From contig CAAECF010000112.1 in NCBI GenBank assembly GCA_900754275.1, forward strand, positions 1 through 33,702: DNA of 33,702 bases, written 5' to 3'. The DNA comes from an uncultured Collinsella sp. Lineage in GTDB: Bacteria; Actinomycetota; Coriobacteriia; Coriobacteriales; Coriobacteriaceae. Below, in pieces: positions 22,530 to 32,101 of this stretch. Each line of letters begins with the position of its first letter. Position 1 is the stretch's first letter. The position numbers and the translations under genes were made by a program. Under the pieces are notes generated by a model, which saw nothing but the letters and a program-made list of their open reading frames with translations, did no database searches and had not been told where the DNA came from.

Positions 22530-25193
22530 CTCCTGCACCTTGAGAGCTTCGGCCAGGCCCACACGTTTGATGGAACGCATGTGCAGCAACGCCACGACCA
22601 GGTAGGTCGCAAAGCCAATGCCGACGCATGCAACCATGGACCAAGCGGGCGCATAGATTTCGATATTGCCGTTGTAGGCGAGCAGCATCGAGCGGAAGAT
22701 GGCCGTGAGCGAGCCAATAATGACCGGCAGACTCAGCACGAGCGACGCCGCCACGCACAGCGTGATCGAGCGGATGTACAGATGCGAGATCTCGCTATCG
22801 CGATAGCCAAAGACTTTCATATAGCTAATCGAACGGGCGCTGTGGTCGATCACAGCCTTGGTCAGTAGATACATAAACAGCAGGAAGATAAACACCGCGA
22901 GGCCAACCATCATGCCGATCATTTTGCTCATCATGCCGATGAACTGGTCGCCCACGGCCCGCATGTCGTCGGGCGTGGTGTCGCCGGCAAAGTAACGAGC
23001 ATCGAGGTCGAGCTTCTCGTCGCTCACATAGCCGTTAAAGTAGGTGGCGTCATTGCCGAACAGCTCGTTAAAGTCATCGATGCTCATATAGATATTCATG
23101 TCCGACTTGGAGCCCCAGGCACAGTCCTTGCCCATGTACTCCAGCGAATAGTCCTTGCCCTCGCACTTGTCGCCGAGCGTGACCTTCTGTCCCTCGCTCC
23201 AGCCAAACTTGTCGAGCAAGCCACCGCCAAAGACAACGCGCCCATCGCCGACGTTGAGATCTTTCCAATAGCGCGAGTTGGGCGAGATGCCGTAGACGGA
23301 AATCGTCTCCTGCCCATTACCATCGCCGCGGTCGTATTGCAGCTGGTAAACGGCATATTTCTCGGCCTGCGCGATTGCGCCCGCGCCGTTGTCGGTCGTA
23401 TTGACCGGGTGGATATCATCGTTGTCAGTGTCGATCTTAGAGGCCTTGTCGATCAGGTCGATAGCCTCGTCGCGGTCGCAGCCGAGGGCATCGGCAAGGT
23501 CATCGAGGCGCGCATAAAGCGCATCCTTCTTGTCCTGGACCTTGGCGAGCGCGTCCTGCGCCGCGGCCAGGCTCTCGGCAGACGGAGCGCTGGTCGCGGC
23601 ATCGGCTGCTGCCTGCGCTGCATCGGCCGCGTCGTCAAGCTCGTCATCGGCATCCTGAGCGGCAGAAAGCAGTGCGCCGTCAACCGACTGCAAACGCTCG
23701 AGTGCCGACCACTGCTCGCGCTCCTCGGCGGTGCCCTCGAGTTCCAGCGGGGCCTTGAGCGTGTACTGGTGCTCGGCGACCAGGCTTGTCTCGAGGTTGT
23801 CCGCGTAGTGCGTCATCGTGGGCAGAATCGCCAGGCCAAAGAGCAGTAGCAGCGAGGCAAACGCAATGCCCACGAAAAGCGTGGCGAAGTTGCCCAGATT
23901 ACGCAGGAAGATGCGCAGGCGGAAGCGCGAGACAAAGCCCATGCGCTCCGGCAGCTGCAGGCCGCGCTTGGTGCCCGACTTGCCGCCCGCCTCGTGACGG
24001 AGGAACTGCAACGGCGTCTTGCCCATTTTGCGGAGCAGGCCCACCAGCGTAATGAGGATAAGCGCGGCGGCGGGAACCACGGCGCACTTCACAAAGATCT
24101 CCCAGCTCCAGTACACCTGGAAGGGCGGCAGGCTGTACGAGCCGTAATAGAGGCCGCGCATGGGCTCGGTAAAGAACGCAACGCCGAGCGCCGTGCCCAA
24201 AAGCGCCGCGACCACGCCCACTATGGCGGGAAGTGCCAGGTAGTGCAGCACGATCTCGCGTCGACGATAGCCGCTGGCGAGCAGCGTGCCGATGATGGCG
24301 CTCTCCTCCTCGATGGTGGCGTCGGTAAGGACCACAAAGATAAACGCCATGATCACGATGATGATGTCGAGCAACGTCGTCCACATCATGGAGTCGCCGT
24401 CTACGTCGTCGCGCGCGTAGCCAATGCCCTGGTTGGAATCGGCGTCGATGAGGTCATCCACGCGCGCATCGGCATCGGTCAGCGCCTCGACCATATCCTG
24501 CTCCGCATCGATGCGATCCGCGGTGGGGAGGTCGCGATCGGTAAAGGTAAAGGAGTATGTGTAGGCAGGCGCGCCGCCGGCATCCTCGAGCGCGGCAAAG
24601 CCGGCGTCGGTGACCTCGGCCACGCCATAGGTGATGGTGTTCACCGTAAAGTCGGAGTTGTTGAGGAACAGCGCCTGGCTATCGGGCTGAGTCATGATGC
24701 CGCAGATGGTGTAGGTGCGACCCTCGAGCTCGACTTTATCGCCCACGGACAGGTTGTTATTGGTGGCGAAGACGCGGTCGATGGCCACCTCGTCGTCCGC
24801 CTTAGGCCGCCTACCTTCGCAGTAGGACGCGATATCGACCTTGGTGCGATGCGCATAGGTGCGCAGCGTGCGCTTGGTGCCGTCGTCGCCGGCGGTCTTT
24901 TTGACCATGGCGTCGATGGAGAAATTCTTGTAGAGCGCGACGCCGCCGACGTCGCCGGCTGCATCCTCGGCGGCCTTGAGCTGGTCTTTGGTGGCCTCGA
25001 AGGAAGTGGTCACGCGGCCGTCCTCGATCGTGTACGCATCGCGCATGTCGTCGATAAGGCAGCCGATGGAGTGGGCTGCGAGCAAAAAGCCCGAGGTGAG
25101 AGCGATGCTTCCGCACATAAGCAAAAAGATGCCCAGGTACTTGCCGATATTGCGGCGCAACTCGCGTGGGAGACGTTTTGCGAGAGGTGTCAT
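22527..25193 (-). CDS. Large FtsX-type ABC transporter permease
   Basis: This 888-residue protein starts at ATG 25193, eight bases after the ATPase stop; a TTG at 25208 overlapping that gene is possible. An N-terminal membrane helix (about 15-40) is followed by an extracytoplasmic domain (about 45-260). The first FtsX core of three helices (about 270-400) comes next, then a helix near 430 and a large extracytoplasmic coiled-coil region (about 480-600, Ala/Asp-rich, with SAESLAAAQDALAKVQDKKDAL). A second extracellular part and a final FtsX core (about 755-885) end the protein. This is the layout of MacB/LolE-like export or lipoprotein-handling permeases fused as two halves. The substrate is unknown. 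Its stop codon falls inside a GGGGAC repeat. Translation probably depends on coupling to the ATPase gene, as no clear ribosome-binding site is seen. Confidence 0.9.
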   Translation of the reverse strand: MTPLAKRLPRELRRNIGKYLGIFLLMCGSIALTSGFLLAAHSIGCLIDDMRDAYTIEDGRVTTSFEATKDQLKAAEDAAGDVGGVALYKNFSIDAMVKKTAGDDGTKRTLRTYAHRTKVDIASYCEGRRPKADDEVAIDRVFATNNNLSVGDKVELEGRTYTICGIMTQPDSQALFLNNSDFTVNTITYGVAEVTDAGFAALEDAGGAPAYTYSFTFTDRDLPTADRIDAEQDMVEALTDADARVDDLIDADSNQGIGYARDDVDGDSMMWTTLLDIIIVIMAFIFVVLTDATIEEESAIIGTLLASGYRRREIVLHYLALPAIVGVVAALLGTALGVAFFTEPMRGLYYGSYSLPPFQVYWSWEIFVKCAVVPAAALILITLVGLLRKMGKTPLQFLRHEAGGKSGTKRGLQLPERMGFVSRFRLRIFLRNLGNFATLFVGIAFASLLLLFGLAILPTMTHYADNLETSLVAEHQYTLKAPLELEGTAEEREQWSALERLQSVDGALLSAAQDADDELDDAADAAQAAADAATSAPSAESLAAAQDALAKVQDKKDALYARLDDLADALGCDRDEAIDLIDKASKIDTDNDDIHPVNTTDNGAGAIAQAEKYAVYQLQYDRGDGNGQETISVYGISPNSRYWKDLNVGDGRVVFGGGLLDKFGWSEGQKVTLGDKCEGKDYSLEYMGKDCAWGSKSDMNIYMSIDDFNELFGNDATYFNGYVSDEKLDLDARYFAGDTTPDDMRAVGDQFIGMMSKMIGMMVGLAVFIFLLFMYLLTKAVIDHSARSISYMKVFGYRDSEISHLYIRSITLCVAASLVLSLPVIIGSLTAIFRSMLLAYNGNIEIYAPAWSMVACVGIGFATYLVVALLHMRSIKRVGLAEALKVQE

Positions 25194-25201
25194 GGCGCCG
25201 T

Positions 25202-25915
<714 letters not shown>

Positions 25916-26008
25916 GGTATCCCCCATTGTTAGCCTAGTACTACTTTATGAACGTAATAGTAAACCTTGGCGAACTATTTTGGGGCGAGGCCTAGGATTT
26001 ATTTCAGA

Positions 26009-27214
26009 CTAGGCGCGGGATTTGGCGCGTGAGAGGGCCAGGCCTACGGCGGCAATGGCGGCGGCGAAGAGCACGGTGACGCCCAGGTCGCAGGCGATGT
26101 CACCCAACACGGTGGACGTCAGATCCGAAGCGAGCGCCTTGCCAATCGCGTCGTTCACCCAATACGTCGGCACAAAGTGCGCCACCGTCTGCACGGCCGA
26201 GCCCATCAGCGACAGCGGCATCCAAGCGCCGCCCAAAAACGTCATGAGCATGCCGAGCAGGTTGCCCACACCGTTAAGCAGCTCCTCGCGCGCACCCAGG
26301 CTCGACAGCGCAAAGCCAACGGCCAGAGGCGTGCACGCCAGGGCAAACGTCGCCGACAGCGCCAGGCACACACGACCCACGCCGACCTCGGCAACCGCGC
26401 CGGCAAAGCCCACGACGCCCATCATGCTCGACACAAACCAGATGCAGACGGTGAGCACGGCGGCGGCCGCAAACACGGCAAGCGAGCGCTGGCGCTCGGA
26501 GACCGGGCCGGCCTCCATGCGGCGCACACGCTCGGGCTCGTTCATGCCCGACAACACCAGTCCCACCGACACGATGACCGACGAGATGATCGCGTACGCG
26601 CCAAAGTTGAAGTACGACTCGAGCGTGGCGGCGGCAGTCGAGTCGACCTTGACCTGCTCGATCTCGACCTCGGCACGCTCGGTGGCCGCGTGTTCGGCAG
26701 CCTTGGCAACGTCGCCGTTAGAAGCAGCGGGCTCAAGCGCCGCCGCAGCGCCCGCGAGCGAGATCCAGCGCGAAGCCTCGGCAGACGAAAGCGCCGCCGC
26801 CATGGTGCCGGCACCGTAGGTCACATCGAGCTTGGGCAGGGACTCCCCCGCGCGGGCAGCCGCGACCAGGTCGTCCTCGAACCCCTCCGGGATAAAGAAC
26901 ACGCAGTCGGCGCTGCCCTTGGCGCTGTTGCTCTTGGAGAGCGCGTCCGCAAGGTCGTACGTGTCATCGCCGACGCCCGTGACCAGGTCAAACCGCGAAC
27001 CTAGGTGCTTGGTGAGCGCAAGTGAAAGATCACTGCCATCGCGGTCGACCACGATCACGTTGGCGTCGTAGGGCTTGTACTCGGTGAGCTGCGACGAGTT
27101 CCAGCTCACGGATGCCGCGATGAATACGCCCATCAGCGAAATGAACACCGTATAGATGAGCAGGTAGAACGGGTGCGCCAGCGCCATGCGAAGCGCGGTC
27201 TTAAAGGTGCTCAT
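26009..27214 (-). CDS. ABC-2 family permease, subunit 2
   Basis: This is a 401-residue protein with an N-terminal membrane helix (about 15-40), an extracytoplasmic domain (about 45-205) and a block of five to six helices at the C-terminus (about 210-395), the ABC-2 membrane type. The exporter-like segment ERVRRMEAGPVSERQRSLAVFAAAAVL precedes the core helices. AAGGAG lies eight bases before ATG 27214. Its start overlaps the end of the upstream permease gene by 14 bases, so both form a heterodimer-type pair with the ATPase encoded before them. A small inverted repeat GCCTAG/CTAGGC (25990-26014) spans its stop codon. Confidence 0.88.
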   Translation of the reverse strand: MSTFKTALRMALAHPFYLLIYTVFISLMGVFIAASVSWNSSQLTEYKPYDANVIVVDRDGSDLSLALTKHLGSRFDLVTGVGDDTYDLADALSKSNSAKGSADCVFFIPEGFEDDLVAAARAGESLPKLDVTYGAGTMAAALSSAEASRWISLAGAAAALEPAASNGDVAKAAEHAATERAEVEIEQVKVDSTAAATLESYFNFGAYAIISSVIVSVGLVLSGMNEPERVRRMEAGPVSERQRSLAVFAAAAVLTVCIWFVSSMMGVVGFAGAVAEVGVGRVCLALSATFALACTPLAVGFALSSLGAREELLNGVGNLLGMLMTFLGGAWMPLSLMGSAVQTVAHFVPTYWVNDAIGKALASDLTSTVLGDIACDLGVTVLFAAAIAAVGLALSRAKSRA

Positions 27215-28388
27215 AGCGGCTCCTTCCAAAAATCAGCGTGGCGGCGGCAACAAACACCAGCGTCATGAGGACCAGCGCGCCCGCGCGAACGGCAAAAGGC
27301 CCCAAGTCTTCAAAGAAATACAGGCGGTTGAACATGTCGCAGATAAGCTTGACGGGGTTGAGCCAGCACTCAGCCGGGCAGGCGCGGGCGACGTCGTCGG
27401 CAAGCGCCATCGCTGGCTCGCCGTAGAGGCCGGCGAACAGGGCGCACGTAGTGGCAAAGCCCGTGAGGATGCCAGACTTGGACGCCTTGCCGCCCTTAAC
27501 GGGAAGCGTGCCCACAAAGAGTCCCAAGCCCGTGGCGGCAAGCGCGGAAGCGGCGCCGCCCACCAAACACAGCCCCTCGCGCCCGCCAAAGTCGACGCCC
27601 ACGACCAGACGCACGTAGCCGATCGCGATCGCCATCGAGGCAAAGGAGACCAGCCACGAGCCCACAAAGATACCGGCCAGCGACGCCGTTTTGGAAAGAC
27701 CGCCCACGCAGCGACGCGCGCCAAGACCCGACAGATTGGGCTGCAGGTCGATGACGCTCAAGGCGGCAAACTCGGCAGACATCATCGCGACCAGGCCAAA
27801 GAGCGCGTAATAGTAGATGACCGTGCCGTCGGGTGTGGTGCGTGTCAGGCTTACGCGGCGGGTGCCGCCCTCGAGCGACAGGGCGCGCGCAACCGCCTCG
27901 GGGTCGGCGAGCGCCGCCGGGTTGTCCTGGGCAATCTGGGACATGAGCTCGGCATTTTGTGTATACGAGCTTGCCACCGTCTCCAGGATGCTGCGATCGG
28001 TGAGCACCGATGATGCGCGCGAGCTGTCGTAGCTCGATAGCAGTGTGAGCTTGGGCGTGCCCGCAGCGTCGACCGTATAGATACCCGCGACCTCACCGGC
28101 CTTGAGCGCACGGTTCGCATCGGCTGCGTCGTCGAGCTCGTGGATCTCGAGCAGCTGGTCGTCGCCTTCCTTGGCAAGCGACGTCGCCACATCCTTAAAG
28201 GTCGAAGCGTCCCAGACCTTGTCCGCCACGACGGCAACCGGCACCGGGTCGACCGTGCCGTCGGAGCTCAGGTTCGCAAACATAAACATGAACATCGTGG
28301 AAAGCGCGATGGGAAAGAGGGCGCCCCAGACCCACGTGCTCGGCCGGCGCAGCAGCGTTTTGACCGTGATGATAATGGTGTTGAACAT
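27201..28388 (-). CDS. ABC-2 family permease, subunit 1
   Basis: This is a 395-residue paralogue of the next gene's product with the same layout: an N-terminal helix (about 20-40), an extracytoplasmic region (about 45-190) and a C-terminal helical block (about 195-390, for example GLVAMMSAEFAALSVIDLQPNLSGLGARR). The ATG has AGGGGGC upstream. It is the second gene of the three-gene exporter operon, nine bases after the ATPase stop. Together with the divergent two-component genes it suggests export of a toxic or signalling compound on sensing; the cargo is unknown. Confidence 0.88.
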   Translation of the reverse strand: MFNTIIITVKTLLRRPSTWVWGALFPIALSTMFMFMFANLSSDGTVDPVPVAVVADKVWDASTFKDVATSLAKEGDDQLLEIHELDDAADANRALKAGEVAGIYTVDAAGTPKLTLLSSYDSSRASSVLTDRSILETVASSYTQNAELMSQIAQDNPAALADPEAVARALSLEGGTRRVSLTRTTPDGTVIYYYALFGLVAMMSAEFAALSVIDLQPNLSGLGARRCVGGLSKTASLAGIFVGSWLVSFASMAIAIGYVRLVVGVDFGGREGLCLVGGAASALAATGLGLFVGTLPVKGGKASKSGILTGFATTCALFAGLYGEPAMALADDVARACPAECWLNPVKLICDMFNRLYFFEDLGPFAVRAGALVLMTLVFVAAATLIFGRSRYEHL

Positions 28389-28397
28389 GGCTGCCCC

Positions 28398-29336
28398 CTA
28401 GTCGCGCGGCTCGCGGCCGGTGATCTCGAGGAACACGTCGTTGAGGGTCGGCGGCTCGCTCCACACGCGGCCGAGCGCCACATCGGCGGCGCGCAGCGTG
28501 TCAAGGATGTCGACCAGATTATGTGGGCTCGCCTCGCAGGTGCAGATGAGCTCGCCGCCGGACAGCTCAACCGAAAGCACGTGCTCCAGAGCGCGCAGCC
28601 GCTCGACCGTGGCGGGCTCGACGGCGCCGACCTCGACGGTCACGCGCTCGCCCATCTGAATCATGCGCTTGAGCTCGTCGTTGGTGCCCTGCGCCAGCAC
28701 GCGGCCGCCGTCCATGATCATGATGCGGCTGCAGATCTGCTCGACCTCCTCCATGTAATGGCTGGTATACACCACCGTGGCGCCCTCGTCGCGCAGGCGG
28801 CAGATGCCCTCCAGAATGGCGTTGCGGCTCTGCGGATCGACTGCCACTGTGGGCTCGTCAAAGAAGATGAGCTCGGGCTTGTGCGCGATGCCGCAGGCAA
28901 TGTTGAGACGGCGTGCCAAGCCGCCCGAGAGCTTTCCGGGGCGAAACTTGGTAAAGTCGCCCAAGCCGACAAAGTCGATCGCCTCGTCCACCAGCGCGCG
29001 GCGGCGCTTGCGGTCGTTGACGTAGAGGCTGCAGAAATAGTCGATGTTTTCGCGCACGGTGAGCTCGTCAAACACCGCCACCTGCTGTGGCACCACGCCG
29101 ACGCGACGCTTAAGGTCGTAGCGGGTGGGCGTCATGGGCTCGCCGAACAGCTCGATGGTGCCCTTGTCGTAAGCGAGCAGCTGCAGGATGCAGTTGATGG
29201 ACGTGGTCTTGCCCGAGCCGTTGGGGCCCAGCAGGCCAAAGATCTCGCCAGGGGCAATACTCAGGTTAAAGTGGTCGAGCGCGATAAGATCGTCGTAGCG
29301 CTTGACGAGGTTTTCGACGTGGACGATATCTGTCAT
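28398..29336 (-). CDS. ABC-2 exporter ATP-binding protein (drug-resistance type)
   Basis: This 312-residue ATPase has Walker A GPNGSGKTT, a Q-loop in VGVVPQQVAVFDELTVREN, signature LSGGLARRL, Walker B LIFFDEPTVAVDP and switch His in VVYTSHYMEEVE. The C-terminal 80-residue extension is typical of DrrA/CcmA-like exporter ATPases. ATG 29336 is chosen because AGAAGGG lies upstream and the reading begins with a normal ATPase N-terminus (MTDIVHVENLVKRYDDL); an upstream reading to 29402 is rejected. It is the first gene of an operon with two ABC-2 permeases, divergent from a histidine kinase gene with about 210 bases between. Confidence 0.95.
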   Translation of the reverse strand: MTDIVHVENLVKRYDDLIALDHFNLSIAPGEIFGLLGPNGSGKTTSINCILQLLAYDKGTIELFGEPMTPTRYDLKRRVGVVPQQVAVFDELTVRENIDYFCSLYVNDRKRRRALVDEAIDFVGLGDFTKFRPGKLSGGLARRLNIACGIAHKPELIFFDEPTVAVDPQSRNAILEGICRLRDEGATVVYTSHYMEEVEQICSRIMIMDGGRVLAQGTNDELKRMIQMGERVTVEVGAVEPATVERLRALEHVLSVELSGGELICTCEASPHNLVDILDTLRAADVALGRVWSEPPTLNDVFLEITGREPRD

Positions 29337-29446
29337 GAGGCGGCCCTTCTGTTGGTCGTGGCCCGGTACGATTGCATCATCGCAGGAGAGGACGGCGCGC
29401 ACCAGTGAGCTTTGTCACGAGTGCGAGGGGGCAGAGGCGAAACCCC

Positions 29447-29460
29447 CGCTCGCGCGAGCG
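29447..29460. promoter_or_regulatory. Perfect 14-bp palindrome in the divergent exporter/kinase gap
   Basis: CGCTCGCGCGAGCG lies between the divergent ABC exporter and histidine kinase genes. A nearby GAGGGGG/CCCCCGCTC inverted pair overlaps it. The dyad is a plausible binding site for the adjacent LuxR-type regulator, but GC-rich DNA gives such palindromes by chance, so confidence is low. A TACAAT box at 29536-29541 sits directly before the kinase ATG. Confidence 0.3.
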
Positions 29461-29547
29461 ATCGACGCCGCTTTGCCGCGCGGGAGGAATGTCACGGTTG
29501 CCCCGGGCGGCGCCTCCCCCGCGCGCAGCATCGCGTACAATACCCGC

Positions 29548-30693
29548 ATGAACAGGCTTTTCGACAAATCGATTGTGCTGGCGTGCTGTATTGCGGCCGC
29601 CATGGGTCTTGCCGTGGACGCTCGTCTGGTTGTGGCGTTTTGCCTTGGCGTTATGGCCACCTCGGCGTCGGAAGTCGCACGAGAAGAACACGCCCATCGC
29701 GCGAGCGAGGCCGCGAGCTACGCTTACATCATCGCTGCCGTCTTCGTGCCGCCATTTATGCCGTTCGCACCCCTTGCCTTCTATGACATCGCGCGACGCG
29801 TGCGCCGTGAACGCATCTGGCCCGCGCTGGCGATTGGCGCCGTGTTTGTCTGCGCGCTTGTCGCGGACCTTCGTGGCGGCGTGCTCACCACCCGAACGCT
29901 GTTGCTAACCGCCATCCTTTCGATCGCTGCCACGTTGCTGTCGCTGCGCACCGCGCAGCTGGAGCACGAACAGGATCGCATGCGTCGCACCCGCGACAAG
30001 CTGCAAGAACGCGCCCTGGTACTCGAGGCACGCAACCGCGACCTCGCCGACCGCCAGGACTACGAAGTCGAGCTCGCAACGCTCGCCGAACGCGCCCGCA
30101 TCGCGCGCGAGATCCACGATAACGTGGGCCACCAGCTCACGCGCGCTTCGCTCCAAACCGAAGCCTTGCGCGTGGTCCACGCCAACGAGCCCGGCGTCGC
30201 CGCCGATTTCGCCGATGTCAAACGCACGGTTGACGAGGCGCTCCAGCTCGTGCGCGCCAGCGTCCACGCGCTCAACGACAATGCAACCAACCTCTCCGTG
30301 CAGCTCGAGCGCATCGTTGAAGGCGTACGCTCGGACAGCGGCCCACAGATTGAGCTTGAAGTTTTGGCCGAGCATGCGCCCGCCAACGTCGCCAACTGCT
30401 TTGCGGCGGTCCTGCGCGAGGCGCTCTCCAACACCATGCGCCACGCTTGCGCCCAGACCGTCACCGCACGATACATGGAGCATCCGTCGTTTTACCAGCT
30501 CATCGTTACCGACGATGGCGTGGGCGGGGTCCAAGCAATCGGCCGTGGCGCCGCGGAGGGCATGGGGCTCGTCTCCATGCGCGAGCGCATCGAGGCGCTT
30601 GGCGGCACCTTCACCGCCGGTCCGCGCGCCGGCGCCGGCGGCTGGCGCGTGTTTGCCACCGTTCCCAAACAGCAAGGAGATGAGGACCGATGA
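29548..30693 (+). CDS. LiaS/NarL-type sensor histidine kinase
   Basis: This is a 381-residue protein. About four to five membrane helices (residues 8-130, small extracellular loops) precede a coiled linker, a HisKA_3 domain with His190 in ERARIAREIHDNVGHQL, and a HATPase_c domain with REALSNTMRHA, VTDDGVGG and GMGLVSMRERIEALGG. Short loops suggest an intramembrane sensor, as in LiaS/VraS-type kinases that react to envelope stress. The start is ATG 29548; the TACAAT hexamer seven bases upstream suggests a leaderless or very short leader. It overlaps its response regulator gene as ATGA and is divergent from an ABC exporter operon, the likely target. Confidence 0.92.
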   Translation: MNRLFDKSIVLACCIAAAMGLAVDARLVVAFCLGVMATSASEVAREEHAHRASEAASYAYIIAAVFVPPFMPFAPLAFYDIARRVRRERIWPALAIGAVFVCALVADLRGGVLTTRTLLLTAILSIAATLLSLRTAQLEHEQDRMRRTRDKLQERALVLEARNRDLADRQDYEVELATLAERARIAREIHDNVGHQLTRASLQTEALRVVHANEPGVAADFADVKRTVDEALQLVRASVHALNDNATNLSVQLERIVEGVRSDSGPQIELEVLAEHAPANVANCFAAVLREALSNTMRHACAQTVTARYMEHPSFYQLIVTDDGVGGVQAIGRGAAEGMGLVSMRERIEALGGTFTAGPRAGAGGWRVFATVPKQQGDEDR

Positions 30694-31319
30694 GGCTCAT
30701 AGTTGTCGATGACGACCACTTGGTAGTCGATTCACTCAAGATTATCCTAGGCGCCCAGCCGCAGATCGAGGTGGTGGGTACCGGCGCCAATGGCGACGAC
30801 GCGGTCGCGCTCTACGCTGAGCACACGCCCGACATCGCGCTGCTCGACATTCAGATGCCGGGGCGCGACGGACTTTCGGCGGCACGCGAGATCCTTGAGC
30901 GCGACCCTGCGGCGCGCGTGGTGTTTCTGACGACATTCTCGGATGACGAGTACATTGTGTCGGCGCTCAAACTGGGCGCCCGCGGCTACTTGATTAAAAC
31001 CGATGTCGCCGTCATTCCTCCGGCGTTGGCGCAAGTCATGGACGGCAAACGCGTGCTCGAGGGTAAGGCGATCGAAGATGTTGACTTTGACGGGATGGGC
31101 GACAAGACGGGCACGCCCCGCCGGCCCGCAGCCTTTGCCAGCCTGACCGACCGCGAGTTCGAAGTCGCCGAGCTCATCGCCCGCGGCCTCGACAACAAGG
31201 AGATTGCCGCCACGGCTTATTTGGGCGAAGGCACCGTACGCAACCACATCAGCTCAATCCTAGCCAAAATGGGCCTACGCAACCGCACGCAGATCGCCAT
31301 CGCCTACCTGCGAGGGTAG
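30690..31319 (+). CDS. LuxR-family response regulator paired with the LiaS-like kinase
   Basis: This is a 209-residue protein. The receiver domain (about 1-120) has VDDDH (acidic pocket) and phospho-acceptor Asp53 in LLDIQMPG, plus the conserved Lys in YLIKTD. The LuxR-type helix-turn-helix (about 150-205) contains LTDREFEVAELIARGLDNKEIA and GEGTVRNHISSILAKMGLRNRTQ. The ATG overlaps the kinase stop. It probably activates the divergent exporter genes; the palindrome at 29447-29460 is one possible site. The three-hairpin array begins about 55 bases after its stop, and no classical terminator lies in between. Confidence 0.95.
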   Translation: MRLIVVDDDHLVVDSLKIILGAQPQIEVVGTGANGDDAVALYAEHTPDIALLDIQMPGRDGLSAAREILERDPAARVVFLTTFSDDEYIVSALKLGARGYLIKTDVAVIPPALAQVMDGKRVLEGKAIEDVDFDGMGDKTGTPRRPAAFASLTDREFEVAELIARGLDNKEIAATAYLGEGTVRNHISSILAKMGLRNRTQIAIAYLRG

Positions 31320-31375
31320 TTGCCCAACGAACGACCCGGCATAACAAAACGGCTGCTACCGATTTAATGCTATTT

Positions 31376-31529
31376 CAATACTATGCCGGTTTACTACGAC
31401 GAATCGCCCACCTTCGACCATGGTAAATTGCGCGCTTGCAAAACCGCAGGTAGAACGCTTGCAATATTTAGAAAAATGCAGTCATGGTCGGGAATGCCGA
31501 ATTCATCGTAGTAAACCGACATAGTTTTG
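31376..31529 (-). repeat. Long-hairpin element H1 (inverted polarity)
   Basis: The 25-base arms 31380-31404 and 31501-31525 match at 23 positions; pairing extends outward to 31376/31529 with one mismatch. Both arm differences are C-A on the plus strand and therefore G-U on the minus strand. The apical loop TAGAACG is the reverse complement of loop CGTTCTA in the next element. Inside, CGACCATG/CATGGTCG also pairs. It may be a structured RNA read from the minus strand. Confidence 0.7.
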
Positions 31530-31621
31530 TTCGCGACGGCCCTGCACGAGTGCCTCCGCAAGCCTCGCGGGACCAAAATGATCCTTTTCCTTCCGCCCGC
31601 GGAGATCGGCAGGCGGCGCCC

Positions 31622-31781
31622 GCCACGAAATGGGCCCATCTACTACGTTTGACTCGATACCCCCGCCCATAACCGCTTTTCATGCAAAATCGCAGGCGTT
31701 CTACCTGCGGTTTTCATTTCACATTACTTGCCGTGGTCGAGGGTAGCGGCTTAAACGTAGTAGATGGGCCCATTTCGTGGC
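31622..31781 (+). repeat. Long-hairpin element H2
   Basis: Its arms 31622-31650 and 31753-31781 are perfect 29-base inverted repeats containing GGGCCC and CTACTACG. The apical hairpin AAAATCGCAGG-cgttcta-CCTGCGGTTTT sits at 31686-31714. The arms differ in sequence from H1 and H3, while the apex is shared. No reading frame is credible. Confidence 0.8.
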
Positions 31782-31874
31782 AGACGGGTCACGCGGCGGT
31801 ACTCGCGAGGCCAAAAAAGTCCGTTTTCCTCCGTCCCCGAGGGATCAGGGGCTGGTACTGATATGGTGTCATTT

Positions 31875-32028
31875 CAAAACTGTGTCGGATTACGGGGCTA
31901 AAGTCGGAACCCTCATCCATACCTTCATTTTTTGAAAAACGGCAGGCTATCTACCTGCGGTTTTGTTTTTGCGATTTTCTATATGGTCGGAGGTTCGCCA
32001 TCCAGCCCCGTAATCCGGCATGGTTTTG
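31875..32028 (+). repeat. Long-hairpin element H3
   Basis: The arms 31876-31899 and 32004-32027 match at 21 of 24 positions; the three differences are all G-U pairs on the plus strand. The apical hairpin GGCAGG-ctatcta-CCTGCG has the same TCTACCTGCGGTTTT core as H2. The segment is homologous to H1 at its outer flanks (TTTCAA before the left arm and GTTTTGTT after the right). Confidence 0.75.
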
Positions 32029-32043
32029 TTAGCGGCGGCCCAA

Positions 32044-32091
32044 CCGCGCGTTCACGCGCGGGGCCGGTGGGGCATTTGCCCCATCGGCCCC
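32044..32091 (-). terminator. Double hairpin terminator of the hydrogenase operon
   Basis: CCGCGCG-ttca-CGCGCGG is followed by a 14-bp stem GGGGCCGGTGGGGC/GCCCCATCGGCCCC around attt with one G-T pair. They lie ten bases after the echF stop on the minus strand. No strong T-tract is visible. Confidence 0.65.
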
Positions 32092-32101
32092 TATCCCAGC
32101 C

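Noticed and set aside
31376..32028. Integron attC-like array
   Set aside because: The variable self-complementary arms resemble attC sites, but there are no cassette genes between the elements, no clear RYYYAAC/GTTRRRY core pairs in order and no integrase in the window.
31320..32101. Small genes in the 780-bp gap after the response regulator
   Set aside because: The open frames of 60-80 codons run straight through the inverted repeats, lack ribosome-binding sites and resemble no family.
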